Source: Eukaryota sp. TZLM1-RC (Eukaryota; Metamonada: BaSk clade). Taken from it: DNA of 64,000 nt. Shown here in pieces: positions 36,392-50,903 of this stretch; positions within the stretch are counted from its first letter, which is position 1; each line of letters begins with the position of its first letter. The notes under the pieces are model-generated. The model saw nothing but the letters and a program-made list of their open reading frames with translations, did not search any database and had not been told where the DNA came from. Made by a program: the position numbers and the translations under genes. The stretch is from NCBI GenBank assembly GCA_040285825.1, contig JAUPSS010000004.1:1525801-1589800 (forward strand). The letters are read 5' to 3'.

Positions 36392-37728
36392 ACATTGTTG
36401 CGTGAACTTTTACATTGATAAAGAAAATTATTTTACTTTTGTTATTTGACAGAAACAAAAAAATAAATTTTAAAAATTTACAGTTTCACTTTCATTTTGA
36501 ATGTATTCTAAAAACAGATATCATTTTTGACTTGAATCAAAAGGTGATCGTTTGTAAAAGGCAACGGTAACGCTATTTTCTGCACGATTATCATTCTTTT
36601 GATTAGGTCAGTATCTTTTCAAAATTTATGAGCTTTATACATCATTAAAACCAATGTTCATGTCATTCATTTGATTTAAATTCCTTTGTTGATAATCTTT
36701 TTACAACATTTGCGACAATTTATACATGGTTATCTTGCCTTTGAAAAATGGAAACGAATGGCGCATTTTACAAGAGAAGTTTTCAAGTTTATAGATACAG
36801 CATGTGTTCTTGATCACATTTTGGTGTAAAAAAACATTGTTGCGTGAACTTTTACATTGATAAAGAAAATTATTTTACTTTTGTTATTTGACAGAAACAA
36901 AAAATAAATTCAAAAAATTTACAGTTTCACTTTCATTTTGAATGTATTCTAGAAACAGATATCGTTTGTTTGATTTGAATCAAAAGGTGATCGTTTGTAT
37001 ATGGCAACGGTAACGCTATTTTCTGCACGATTATCATTCTTTTGATTAGGTCAGTATCTTTTTCAAAATTTAAGAGCTTTATACATCATTAAAACCAATG
37101 TTCATGTCATTCATTTGATTTGAATTCCTTTGTTGATAATCTTTTTACAACATTTGCGACAATTTATACATGGTTATCTTGCCTTTGAAAAAATGGGAAA
37201 CGAATGGCGCATTTTACAAGAGAAGTTTTCAAGTTTATAAATACAGCATGTGTTCTTGATCACATTTTTGGTGTAGAAAAACATTGTTGCATGAACTTTT
37301 ACATTGATAAAGAAAATTATTTTACTTTTGTTATTTCACAGAAACAAAAAAATAAATTCCAAAAAATTTACAATTTCACTTTCATTTTGAATGTATTCTA
37401 GAAACAGATATCGTTTGTTTGATTTGAATCAAAAGGTGATCGTTTGTATATGGCAACGGTAACGCTATTTTCTGCACGATTATCATTCTTTTGATTAGGT
37501 CAGTATCTTTTTCAAAATTTATGAGCTTTATACATCATTAAAACCAATGTTCATGTCATTCATTTGATTTGAATTCCTTTGTTGATAATCTTTTTACAAC
37601 ATTTGCGACAATTTATACATGGTTATCTTGCCTTTGAAAAAATGGAAACGAATGGCGCATTTTACAAGAGAAGTTTTCAAGTTTATAAATACAACATGTG
37701 TTCTTGATCACATTTTTGGTGTAAAAAA
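36392..37728 (+). repeat. Module B x3 (IGS2 run 1)
   Basis: Anchors at 36392, 36834 and 37281. The first has the variant head (ATTCTAAAAACAGATATCAT, GTAAAAGGCAACGG). Confidence 0.85.
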
Positions 37729-38895
37729 ACATTGTTGCGTGAGCTTTTACATTGATAAAGAAGTTTTTCTTTTTTTTATTAAACATAAATAAAAAATAAG
37801 TTTAAAATTTCATAAATTCAACAAACACTTTTCTTGCAAAATCAGTACACGAAACTAGATGCTCTATTGATCAAAAATACTGCACCAAAAAGCTAAAACA
37901 ATTTGTCATAGTTTTCATTTGAAATCCCCATTTCTTATATGACAAAAAAACTCCACACTTGACAATAAATCTTTGAATTGTAATATCCATATGAGTGTTT
38001 CAAACGCTGTTGAATGTTATTGTGTTTTCACACTTTCTGTGAAAACATGCTTATGCACAAGTGATACAAGGCAGGTTTGATACATGAAGAAATGATTTAT
38101 GTATTCTGTTTCAATGGCAATCTTGAAAACAATAGTGTTGGCAGAAAAGATGATGTATGTACTGAAAAGAATACTGTCCAGGAAAACTTTATTATGATAG
38201 AGTCTTCATCAAAAAGAAAGTACAACGGTGAAGACATCAAGCCAATCCATGAACAATTGAGATCAAAAGAGTGATTGAGTCAAACGAAACACTGACAATA
38301 ACCGATAGGTAAAAGATTTACGGAATAGAAATCCAAAATGCGCTAGGCAAGGCTGCTGCACTGATGGCAATCGTGATGCCTACCCTTCTGCCCCGAAGAA
38401 TCATGGCACTAAGAGTATAATGTGTTTAAAGTTACAGACGCATCCCAAAGTCGGAGTACGGAAATGAAAAAAACCGCAGAAGGTTGCTCAGGTTGGAAGA
38501 TCAGATTTTGGGTCTGGTTTCAAACTTCAGATTTTCCAATTTTGACATTGGAATTTTACCAACCCATAATGCAATTAATTTTGGTTTTGCTTTCCTGTTT
38601 TCTGCATGTGTTTGTATATGGCAACGGTAACGCTAATTTCTGTACGATTATCATTCTTTTGATTAGATTAGTATTTCTTTCAAAATTTTGAGCTTTATGC
38701 ATCATTGAAACCAATGTTCATGTCATTGATCTGATTTAAATTCTTTTGTTGATAATCCTTTTGCAATTGTTGTGACAATTTATACATGGTTATCTTGCCT
38801 TTAAAAAAATCGAAACGAATGGCGCAATTTACAGGAGAAGTTTTCAATTTATGAATAGCACCACTGGTTTTTGATCACATTTTTGGTGTAAAAAA
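37729..38895 (+). repeat. Module C (IGS2 copy 5)
   Basis: Remnant frame 38077-38274; has the 18-nt segment; beta tail. Confidence 0.85.
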
Positions 38896-40234
38896 ACATT
38901 GTTGCGTGAACTTTTACATTGATAAAGAAAATTATTTTACTTTTGTTATTTGACAGAAACAAAAAAATAAATTTTTAAAAAATTTACAGTTTCACTTTCA
39001 TTTTGAATGTATTCTAAAAACAGATATCATTTGTTTGACTTGAATCAAAAGGTGATCGTTTGTAAAAGGCAACGGTAACGCTATTTTCTGCACGATTATC
39101 ATTCTTTTGATTAGGTCAGTATCTTTTTCAAAATTTATGAGCTTTATACATCATTAAAACCAATGTTCATGTCATTCATTTGATTTGAATTCCTTTGTTG
39201 ATAATCTTTTTACAACATTTGCGACAATTTATACATGGTTATCTTGCCTTTGAAAAAATGGAAACGAATGGCGCATTTTACAAGAGAAGTTTTCAAGTTT
39301 ATAAATACAGCATGTGTTCTTGATCACATTTTTGGTGTAGAAAAACATTGTTGCATGAACTTTTACATTGATAAAGAAAATTATTTTACTTTTGTTATTT
39401 CACAGAAACAAAAAATAAATTCCAAAAAAATTACAATTTCACTTTCATTTTGAATGTATTCTAGAAACAGATATCGTTTGTTTGATTTGAATCAAAAGGT
39501 GATCGTTTGTATATGGCAACGGTAACGCTATTTTCTGCACGATTATCATTCTTTTGATTAGGTCAGTATCTTTTTCAAAATTTATGAGCTTTATACATCA
39601 TTAAAACCAATGTTCATGTCATTCATTTGATTTGAATTCCTTTGTTGATAATCTTTTTACAACATTTGCGACAATTTATACATGGTTATCTTGCCTTTGA
39701 AAAAATGGAAACGAATGGCGCATTTTACAAGAGAAGTTTTCAAGTTTATAAATACAGCATGTGTTCTTGATCACATTTTGGTGTAGAAAAACATTGTTGC
39801 ATGAACTTTTACATTGATAAAGAAAATTATTTTACTTTTGTTATTTCACAGAAACAAAAAATAAATTCCAAAAAATTTACAATTTCACTTTCATTTTGAA
39901 TGTATTCTAGAAACAGATATCGTTTGTTTGATTTGAATCAAAAGGTGATCGTTTGTATATGGCAACGGTAACGCTATTTTCTGCACGATTATCATTCTTT
40001 TGATTAGGTCAGTATCTTTTCAAAATTTATGAGCTTTATACATCATTAAAACCAATGTTCATGTCATTCATTTGATTTGAATTCCTTTGTTGATAATCTT
40101 TTTACAACATTTGCAACAATTTATACATGGTTATCTTGCCTTTGAAAAATGGAAACGAATGGCGCATTTTACAAGAGAAGTTTTCAAGTTTATAAATACA
40201 ACATGTGTTCTTGATCACATTTTTGGTGTAAAAA
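38896..40234 (+). repeat. Module B x3 (IGS2 run 2)
   Basis: Anchors at 38896, 39345 and 39791; the first has the variant head with GTAAAAGGCAACGG. Confidence 0.85.
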
Positions 40235-41396
40235 ACATTGTTGCGTGAACTTTTACATTGATAAAGAAGTTTTTCTTTTTTATTAAACATAAATAAAAAA
40301 TAAGTTTAAATTTCATAAATTCAACAAACACTTTTATTGCAAAATCAGTACACGAAACTAGATGCTCTATTGATCAAAAATACTGCACCAAAAAGCTAAA
40401 ACAATTTGTCATAGTTTTCATTTGAAATCCCCATTTCTTATATGACAAAAAGACTCCACACTTGACAATAAATCTTTGAATTGTAATATCCATATGAGTG
40501 TTTCAAACGCTGTTGAATGTTATTGTGTTTTCACACTTTCTGTGAAAACATGCTTATGCACAAGTGATACAAGGCAGGTTTGATACATGAAGAAATGATT
40601 TATGTATTCTGTTTCAATGGCAATCTTGAAAACAATAGTGTTGGCAGAAAAGATGATGTATGTACTGAAAAGAATACTGTCCAGGAAAACTTTATTATGA
40701 TAGAGTCTTCATCAAGAAGAAAGTACAACGGTGAAGACATCAAGCCAATCCATGAACAATTGAGATCAAAAGAGTGATTGAGTCAAACGAAACACTGACA
40801 ATAACCGATAGGTAAAAGATTTACGGAATAGAAATCCAAAATGCGCTAGGCAAGGCTGCTGCACTGATGGCAATCGTGATGCCTACCCTTCTGCCCCGAA
40901 GAATCATGGCACTAAGAGTATAATGTGTTTAAAGTTACAGACGCATCCCAAAGTCGGAGTACGGAAATGAAAAAACCGCAGAAGGTTGCTCAGGTTGGAA
41001 GATCAGATTTTGGGTCTGGTTTCAAACTTCAGATTTTCCAATTTTGACATTGGAATTTTACCAACCCTTAATGCAATTAATTTTGGTTTTGCTTTCCTGT
41101 TTTCTGCATGTGTTTGTATATGGCAACGGTAACGCTAATTTCTGTACGATTATCATTCTTTTGATTAGATTAGTATTTCTTTCAAAATTTTGAGCTTTAT
41201 GCATCATTGAAACCAATGTTCATGTCATTGATCTGATTTAAATTCTTTTGTTGATAATCCTTTTGCAATTGTTGTGACAATTTATACATGGTTATCTTGC
41301 CTTTAAAAAAATCGAAACGAATGGCGCAATTTACAGGAGAAGTTTTCAATTTATGAATAGCACCACTGGTTTTTGATCACATTTTTGGTGTAAAAA
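40235..41396 (+). repeat. Module C (IGS2 copy 6)
   Basis: Remnant frame 40580-40777; has the 18-nt segment; beta tail. Confidence 0.85.
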
Positions 41397-42287
41397 ACAT
41401 TGTTGCGTGAACTTTTACATTGATAAAGAAAATTATTTTACTTTTGTTATTTGACAGAAACAAAAAATAAATTTTTAAAAAATTTACAGTTTCACTTTCA
41501 TTTTGAATGTATTCTAAAAACAGATATCATTTTTGACTTGAATCAAAAGGTGATCGTTTGTAAAAGGCAACGGTAACGCTATTTTCTGCACGATTATCAT
41601 TCTTTTGATTAGGTCAGTATCTTTTCAAAATTTATGAGCTTTATACATCATTAAAACCAATGTTCATGTCATTCATTTGATTTGAATTCCTTTGTTGATA
41701 ATCTTTTTACAACATTTGCGACAATTTATACATGGTTATCTTGCCTTTGAAAAAATGGAAACGAATGGCGCATTTTACAAGAGAAGTTTTCAAGTTTATA
41801 AATACAGCATGTGTTCTTGATCACATTTTTGGTGTAGAAAAACATTGTTGCATGAACTTTTACATTGATAAAGAAAATTATTTTACTTTTGTTATTTCAC
41901 AGAAACAAAAAATAAATTCCAAAAAAATTTACAGTTTCACTTTCATTTTGAATGTATTCTAGAAACAGATATCGTTTGTTTGATTTGAATCAAAAGGTGA
42001 TCGTTTGTATATGGCAACGGTAACGCTATTTTCTGCACGATTATCATTCTTTTGATTAGGTCAGTATCTTTTCAAAATTTAAGAGCTTTATACATCATTA
42101 AAACCAATGTTCATGTCATTCATTTGATTTGAATTCCTTTGTTGATAATCTTTTTACAACATTTGCGACAATTTATACATGGTTATCTTGCCTTTGAAAA
42201 ATGGAAACGAATGGCGCATTTTACAAGAGAAGTTTTCAAGTTTATAAATACAGCATGTGTTCTTGATCACATTTTTGGTGTAAAAAA
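41397..42287 (+). repeat. Module B x2 (IGS2 run 3)
   Basis: Anchors at 41397 (variant head with GTAAAAGGCAACGG) and 41842 (standard). Confidence 0.85.
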
Positions 42288-43430
42288 ACATTGTTGCGTG
42301 AACTTTTACATTGATAAAGAAATTTTTCTTTTTTTATTAAACATAAATAAAAAATAAATTTAAAATTTCATAAATTCAACAAACACTTTTATTGCAAAAT
42401 CAGTACACGAAATCAGATGCTCTATTGATCAAAAATACTGCACCAAAAAAGCTAAAACAATTTGGCATAGTTTTCATTTGAAATCCCCATTTCTTATATG
42501 ACAAAAAGACTCCACACTTGACAATAAATCTTTGAATTGTAATATCCATATGAGTGTTTCAAACGCTGTTGAATGTTATTGTGTTTTCACACTTTCTGTG
42601 AAAACATGCTTATGCACAAGTGATACAAGGCAGGTTTGATACATGAAGAAATGATTTATGTATTCTGTTTCAATGGCAATCTTGAAAACAATAGTGTTGG
42701 CAGAAAAGATGATGTATGTACTGAAAAGAATACTGTCCAGGAAAACTTTATTACGATAGAGTCTTCATCAAGAAGAAAGTACAACGGTGAAGACATCAAG
42801 CCAATCCATGAACAATTGAGATCAAAAGAGTGATTGAGTCAAACGAAACACTTACAATAACCGATAGGTACAAGATTTACGGAATAGAAATCCAAAATGC
42901 GCTAGGCAAGGCTGCTGCACTGATGGCAATTGTGATGTCTACCCTTCTGCCCCCGAAGAATCATGGCACTAAGAGTATAATGTGTTTGAAGTTACAGACG
43001 CATCCCAAAGTCGGAGTACGGAAATGAAAAAACCGCAGAAGGTTGCTCAGGTTGGAAGGTTTCAAACTTCAGATTTTCCAATTTTGACATTGGAATTTTA
43101 CCAACCATAATGCAATTAATTTTGGTTTTGCTTTCCTGTTTTCTGCATGTGTTCGTATATGGCAACGGTACGCTAATTTCTGTACGATTATCATTCTTTT
43201 GATTAGATTAGTATTTCTTTCAAAATTTTGAGCTTTATACATCATTAAAACCAATGTTCATGTCATTCATTTGATTTAAATTCCTTTGTTGATAATCTTT
43301 TTACAACATTTGCGACAATTTATACATGGTTATCTTGCCTTTGAAAAATGGAAACGAATGGCGCATTTACAGAGAAGTTTTCAAGTTTATAGATACAGCA
43401 TGTGTTCTTGATCACATTTTGGTGTAAAAA
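42288..43430 (+). repeat. Module C (IGS2 copy 7)
   Basis: Remnant frame 42636-42833, with the second, shifted stretch readable to 43027. Lacks the 18-nt segment. The alpha tail carries small deletions (GGCAACGGTACGC, GCATTTACAGAGAAG) shared with the copy at 46818. Confidence 0.85.
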
Positions 43431-44323
43431 ACATTGTTGCGTGAACTTTTACATTGATAAAGAAAATTATTTTACTTTTGTTATTTGACAGAAACAAAAA
43501 ATAAATTTCAAAAAATTTACAGTTTCACTTTCATTTTGAATGTATTCTAGAAACAGATATCGTTTGTTTGATTTGAATCAAAAGGTGATCGTTTGTATAT
43601 GGCAACGGTAACGCTATTTTCTGCACGATTATCATTCTTTTGATTAGGTCAGTATCTTTTTCAAAATTTAAGAGCTTTATACATCATTAAAACCAATGTT
43701 CATGTCATTCATTTGATTTGAATTCCTTTGTTGATAATCTTTTACAACATTTGCGACAATTTATACATGGTTATCTTGCCTTTGAAAAAAATGGAAAACG
43801 AATGGTGCATTTTACAAGAGAAGTTTTCAAGTTTATAAATACAGCATGTGTTCTTGATCACATTTTTGGTGTAGAAAAACATTGTTGCATGAACTTTTAC
43901 ATTGATAAAGAAAATTATTTTACTTTTGTTATTTCACAGAAACAAAAAATAAATTCCAAAAAAATTTACAGTTTCACTTTCATTTTGAATGTATTCTAGA
44001 AACAGATATCGTTTGTTTGACTTGAATCAAAAGGTGATCGTTTGTATATGGCAACGGTAACGCTATTTTCTGCACGATTATCATTCTTTTGATTAGGTCA
44101 GTATCTTTTCAAAATTTAAGAGCTTTATACATCATTAAAACCAATGTTCATGTCATTCATTTGATTTGAATTCCTTTGTTGATAATCTTTTTACAACATT
44201 TGCGACAATTTATACATGGTTATCTTGCCTTTGAAAAATGGAAACGAATGGCGCATTTTACAAGAGAAGTTTTCAAGTTTATAAATACAGCATGTGTTCT
44301 TGATCACATTTTTGGTGTAAAAA
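43431..44323 (+). repeat. Module B x2 (IGS2 run 4)
   Basis: Anchors at 43431 and 43879, both with the ATATCGTTTG-type head and alpha tails. Confidence 0.85.
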
Positions 44324-45471
44324 ACATTGTTGCGTGAACTTTTACATTGATAAAGAAGTTTTTCTTTTTTTATTAAACATAAATAAAAAATAAATTCAAA
44401 ATTTCATAAATTCAACAAACACTTTTATTGCAAAATCAGTACACGAAATCAGATGCTCTATTGATCAAAAATACTGCACCAAAAAGCTAAAACAATTTGG
44501 CATAGTTTTCATTTGAAATCCCCATTTCTTATATGACAAAAAGACTCCACACTTGACAATAAATCTTTGAATTGTAATATCCATATGAGTGTTTCAAACG
44601 CTGTTGAATGTTATTGTGTTTTCACACTTTCTGTGAAAACATGCTTATGCACAAGTGATACAAGGCAGGTTTGATACATGAAGAAATGATTTATGTATTC
44701 TGTTTCAATGGCAATCTTGAAAACAATAGTGTTGGCAGAAAAGATGATGTATGTACTGAAAAGAATACTGTCCAGGAAAACTTTATTACGATAGAGTCTT
44801 CATCAAGAAGAAAGTACAACGGTGAAGACATCAAGCCAATCCATGAACAATTGAGATCAAAAGAGTGATTGAGTCAAACGAAACACTTACAATAACCGAT
44901 AGGTACAAGATTTACGGAATAGAAATCCAAAATGCGCTAGGCAAGGCTGCTGCACTGATGGCAATTGTGATGTCTACCCTTCTGCCCCGAAGAATCATGG
45001 CACTAAGAGTATAATGTGTTTGAAGTTACAGACGCATCCCAAAGTCGGAGTACGGAAATGAAAAAAACCGCAGAAGGTTGCTCAGGTTGAAGGTTTCAAA
45101 CTTCAGATTTTCCAATTTTGACATTGGAATTTTACCAACCCATAATGCAATTAATTTTGGTTTTGCTTTCCTGTTTTCTGCATGTGTTCGTATATGGCAA
45201 CGGTTACGCTAACTTCTGTACGATTATCATTTTTTTGATTAGATTAGTATTTCTTTCAAAATTTTGAGCTTTATACATCATTAAAACCAATGTTCATGTC
45301 ATTCATTTGATTTAAATTCCTTTGTTGATAATCTTTTTACAACATTTGCGACAATTTATACATGGTTATCTTGCCTTTGAAAAAATGGAAACGAATGACG
45401 CATTTTACAAGAGAAGTTTTCAAGTTTATAGATACAGCATGTGTTCTTGATCACATTTTTGGTGTAAAAAA
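44324..45471 (+). repeat. Module C (IGS2 copy 8)
   Basis: Remnant frame 44671-44868; lacks the 18-nt segment; alpha tail with GTTTATAGATACAGC. Confidence 0.85.
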
Positions 45472-46817
45472 ACATTGTTGCGTGAACTTTTACATTGATA
45501 AAGAAAATTATTTTACTTTTGTTATTTGACAGAAACAAAAAATAAATTCCAAAAAATTTACAGTTTCACTTTCATTTTGAATGTATTCTAGAAACAGATA
45601 TCGTTTGTTTGATTTGAATCAAAAGGTGATCGTTTGTATATGGCAACGGTAACGCTATTTTCTGCACGATTATCATTCTTTTGATTAGGTCAGTATCTTT
45701 TTCAAAATTTAAGAGCTTTATACATCATTAAAACCAATGTTCATGTCATTCATTTGATTTGAATTCCTTTGTTGATAATCTTTTTACAACATTTGCGACA
45801 ATTTATACATGGTTATCTTGCCTTTGAAAAAATCGAAACGAATGGCGCAATTTACAGGAGAAGTTTTCAATTTATGAATAGCACCACTGGTTTTTGATCA
45901 CATTTTTGGTGTAAAAAAACATTGTTGCGTGAACTTTTACATTGATAAAGAAAATTATTTTACTTTTGTTATTTGACAGAAACAAAAAAATAAATTTTTA
46001 AAAAATTTACAGTTTCACTTTCATTTTGAATGTATTCTAAAAACAGATATCATTTGTTTGACTTGAATCAAAAGGTGATCGTTTGTAAAAGGCAACGGTA
46101 ACGCTATTTTCTGCACGATTATCATTCTTTTGATTAGGTCAGTATCTTTTTCAAAATTTATGAGCTTTATACATCATTAAAACCAATGTTCATGTCATTC
46201 ATTTGATTTGAATTCCTTTGTTGATAATCTTTTTACAACATTTGCGACAATTTATACATGGTTATCTTGCCTTTGAAAAAATGGAAACGAATGGCGCATT
46301 TTACAAGAGAAGTTTTCAAGTTTATAAATACAACATGTGTTCTTGATCACATTTTTGGTGTAAAAATACATTGTTGCATGAACTTTTACATTGATAAAGA
46401 AAATTATTTTACTTTTGTTATTTGACAGAAACAAAAAAATAAATTCCAAAAAAAATTTACAGTTTCACTTTCATTTTGAATGTATTCTAGAAACAGATAT
46501 CGTTTGTTTGATTTGAATCAAAAGGTGATCGTTTGTATATGGCAACGGTAACGCTATTTTCTGCACGATTATCATTCTTTTGATTAGGTCAGTATCTTTT
46601 TCAAAATTTAAGAGCTTTATACATCATTAAAACCAATGTTCATGTCATTCATTTGATTTGAATTCCTTTGTTGATAATCTTTTTACAACATTTGCGACAA
46701 TTTATACATGGTTATCTTGCCTTTGAAAAAATGGAAACGAATGGCGCATTTTACAAGAGAAGTTTTCAAGTTTATAAATACAGCATGTGTTCTTGATCAC
46801 ATTTTTGGTGTAAAAAA
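45472..46817 (+). repeat. Module B x3 (IGS2 run 5)
   Basis: Anchors at 45472, 45919 and 46368. The first switches from a standard head to a beta tail at about 45832 (TGAAAAAATCGAAACG); the second accordingly has the variant head. Confidence 0.85.
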
Positions 46818-47962
46818 ACATTGTTGCGTGAACTTTTACATTGATAAAGAAGTTTTTCTTTTTTTTATTAAACATAAATAAAAAATAAATTCAAAATTTC
46901 ATAAATTCAACAAACACTTTTATTGCAAAATCAGTACACGAAATCAGATGCTCTATTGATCAAAAATACTGCACCAAAAAAGCTAAAACAATTTGGCATA
47001 GTTTTCATTTGAAATCCCCATTTCTTATATGACAAAAAGACTCCACACTTGACAATAAATCTTTGAATTGTAATATCCATATGAGTGTTTCAAACGCTGT
47101 TGAATGTTATTGTGTTTTCACACTTTCTGTGAAAACATGCTTATGCACAAGTGATACAAGGCAGGTTTGATACATGAAGAAATGATTTATGTATTCTGTT
47201 TCAATGGCAATCTTGAAAACAATAGTGTTGGCAGAAAAGATGATGTATGTACTGAAAAGAATACTGTCCAGGAAAACTTTATTACGATAGAGTCTTCATC
47301 AAGAAGAAAGTACAACGGTGAAGACATCAAGCCAATCCATGAACAATTGAGATCAAAAGAGTGATTGAGTCAAACGAAACACTTACAATAACCGATAGGT
47401 ACAAGATTTACGGAATAGAAATCCAAAATGCGCTAGGCAAGGCTGCTGCACTGATGGCAATTGTGATGTCTACCCTTCTGCCCCGAAGAATCATGGCACT
47501 AAGAGTATAATGTGTTTGAAGTTACAGACGCATCCCAAAGTCGGAGTACGGAAATGAAAAAACCGCAGAAGGTTGCTCAGGTTGGAAGGTTTCAAACTTC
47601 AGATTTTCCAATTTTGACATTGGAATTTTACCAACCCATAATGCAATTAATTTTGGTTTTGCTTTCCTGTTTTCTGCATGTGTTCGTATATGGCAACGGT
47701 ACGCTAACTTCTGTACGATTATCATTCTTTTTGATTAGATTAGTATTTCTTTCAAAATTTTGAGCTTTATACATCATTAAAACCAATGTTCATGTCATTC
47801 ATTTGATTTAAATTCCTTTGTTGATAATCTTTTGCAACATTTGCGACAATTTATACATGGTTATCTTGCCTTTGAAAAAATGGAAACGAATGGCGCATTT
47901 ACAGAGAAGTTTTCAAGTTTATAGATACAGCATGTGTTCTTGATCACATTTTGGTGTAAAAA
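46818..47962 (+). repeat. Module C (IGS2 copy 9)
   Basis: Remnant frame 47167-47364; lacks the 18-nt segment; shares the private deletions of the copy at 42288. Confidence 0.85.
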
Positions 47963-49291
47963 ACATTGTTGCGTGAACTTTTACATTGATAAAGAAAATT
48001 ATTTTACTTTTGTTATTTGACAGAAACAAAAAATAAATTCCAAAAAATTTACAGTTTCACTTTCATTTTGAATGTATTCTAGAAACAGATATCGTTTGTT
48101 TGATTTGAATCAAAAGGTGATCGTTTGTATATGGCAACGGTAACGCTATTTTCTGCACGATTATCATTCTTTTGATTAGGTCAGTATCTTTTCAAAATTT
48201 AAGAGCTTTATACATCATTAAAACCAATGTTCATGTCATTCATTTGATTTGAATTCCTTTGTTGATAATCTTTTTACAACATTTGCGACAATTTATACAT
48301 GGTTATCTTGCCTTTGAAAAATCGAAACGAATGGCGCAATTTACAGGAGAAGTTTTCAATTTATGAATAGCACCACTGGTTTTGATCACATTTTGGTGTA
48401 GAAAAACATTGTTGCGTGAACTTTTACATTGATAAAGAAAATTATTTTACTTTTGTTATTTGACAGAAACAAAAAATAAATTTTAAAAAATTTACAGTTT
48501 CACTTTCATTTTGAATGTATTCTAGAAACAGATATCATTTTTGACTTGAATCAAAAGGTGATCGTTTGTAAGGCAACGGTAACGCTATTTTCTGCACGAT
48601 TATCATTCTTTTGATTAGGTCAGTATCTTTTCAAAATTTATGAGCTTTATACATCATTAAAACCAATGTTCATGTCATTCATTTGATTTGAATTCCTTTG
48701 TTGATAATCTTTTTACAACATTTGCGACAATTTATACATGGTTATCTTGCCTTTGAAAAATGGAAACGAATGGCGCATTTTACAAGAGAAGTTTTCAAGT
48801 TTATAAATACAGCATGTGTTCTTGATCACATTTTTGGTGTAAAAATACATTGTTGCATGAACTTTTACATTGATAAAGAAAATTATTTTACTTTTGTTAT
48901 TTGACAGAAACAAAAAATAAATTCCAAAAAATTTACAGTTTCACTTTCATTTTGAATGTATTCTAGAAACAGATATCGTTTGTTTGATTTGAATCAAAAG
49001 GTGATCGTTTGTATATGGCAACGGTAACGCTATTTTCTGCACGATTATCATTCTTTTGATTAGGTCAGTATCTTTTCAAAATTTAAGAGCTTTATACATC
49101 ATTAAAACCAATGTTCATGTCATTCATTTGATTTGAATTCCTTTGTTGATAATCTTTTTACAACATTTGCGACAATTTATACATGGTTATCTTGCCTTTG
49201 AAAAATGGAAACGAATGGCGCATTTTACAAGAGAAGTTTTCAAGTTTATAAATACAGCATGTGTTCTTGATCACATTTTTGGTGTAAAAAA
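47963..49291 (+). repeat. Module B x3 (IGS2 run 6)
   Basis: Anchors at 47963, 48406 and 48847. The same standard-head/beta-tail hybrid followed by a variant-head unit as in run 5. Confidence 0.85.
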
Positions 49292-50460
49292 ACATTGTTG
49301 CGTGAACTTTTACATTGATAAAGAAGTTTTTCTTTTTTTTATTAAACATAAATAAAAAATAAGTTTAAAATTTCATAAATTCAACAAACACTTTTATTGC
49401 AAAATCAGTACACGAAACTAGATGCTCTATTGATCAAAAATACTGCACCAAAAAGCTAAAACAATTTGTCATAGTTTTCATTTGAAATCCCCATTTCTTA
49501 TATGACAAAAAGACTCCACACTTGACAATAAATCTTTGAATTGTAATATCCATATGAGTGTTTCAAACGCTGTTGAATGTTATTGTGTTTTCACACTTTC
49601 TGTGAAAACATGCTTATGCACAAGTGATACAAGGCAGGTTTGATACATGAAGAAATGATTTATGTATTCTGTTTCAATGGCAATCTTGAAAACAATAGTG
49701 TTGGCAGAAAAGATGATGTATGTACTGAAAAGAATACTGTCCAGGAAAACTTTATTATGATAGAGTCTTCATCAAAAAGAAAGTACAACGGTGAAGACAT
49801 CAAGCCAATCCATGAACAATTGAGATCAAAAGAGTGATTGAGTCAAACGAAACACTGACAATAACCGATAGGTAAAAGATTTACGGAATATAAAGCCAAA
49901 ATGCGCTAGGCAAGGCTGCTGCACTGATGGCAATTGTGATGCCTACCCTTCTGCCCCAAAGAATCATGGCACTAAGAGTATAATGTGTTTGAAGTTACAG
50001 ACGCATCCCAAAGTCGGAGTACGGAAATGAGAAAAACCGCAGAAGGTTGCTCAGGTTGGAAGATCAGATTTTGGGTCTGGTTTCAAACTTCAGATTTTCC
50101 AATTTTGACATTGGAATTTTACCAACTCATAATGCAATTAATTTTGGTTTTGCTTTCCTGTTTTCTGCATGTATTCGTATATGGCAACGGTAACGCTAAT
50201 TTCTGTACGATTATCATTCTTTTGATTAGATTAGTATTTCTTTCAAAATTTTGAGCTTTATGCATCATTGAAACCAATGTTCATGTCATTGATCTGATTT
50301 AAATTCTTTTGTTGATAATCCTTTTGCAACTGTTGCGACAATTTATACATGGTTATCTTGCCTTTAAAAAATCGAAACGAATGGCGCAATTTACAGGAGA
50401 AGTTTTTCAATTTATAGAATACACCACTTGTTCTTGATCACATTTTTTTGGTGTAGAAAA
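49292..50460 (+). repeat. Module C (IGS2 copy 10)
   Basis: Remnant frame 49640-49837; has the 18-nt segment. The tail is a mix of alpha and beta types (TTTATAGAATACACCACTTG near 50410). Confidence 0.85.
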
Positions 50461-50903
50461 ACATTGTTGCATGAACTTTACATTGATAAAGAAAATTATT
50501 TTACTTTTGTTATTTGACAGAAACAAAAAATAAATTCCAAAAAATTTACAGTTTCACTTTCATTTTGAATGTATTCTAGAAACAGATATCGTTTGTTTGA
50601 CTTGAATCAAAAGGTGATCGTTTGTATATGGCAACGGTAACGCTATTTTCTGCACGATTATCATTCTTTTGATTAGGTCAGTATCTTTTCAAAATTTATG
50701 AGCTTTATACATCATTAAAACCAATGTTCATGTCATTCATTTGATTTGAATTCCTTTGTTGATAATCTTTTTACAACATTTGCGACAATTTATACATGGT
50801 TATCTTGCCTTTGAAAAATCGAAACGAATGGCGCATTTTACAAGAGAAGTTTTCAAGTTTATAAATACAGCATGTGTTCTTGATCACATTTTTGGTGTAA
50901 AAA
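50461..50903 (+). repeat. Module B (IGS2 run 7)
   Basis: Single copy; a short beta patch (AAATCGAAACG at about 50816) sits in an otherwise alpha tail. Confidence 0.85.
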
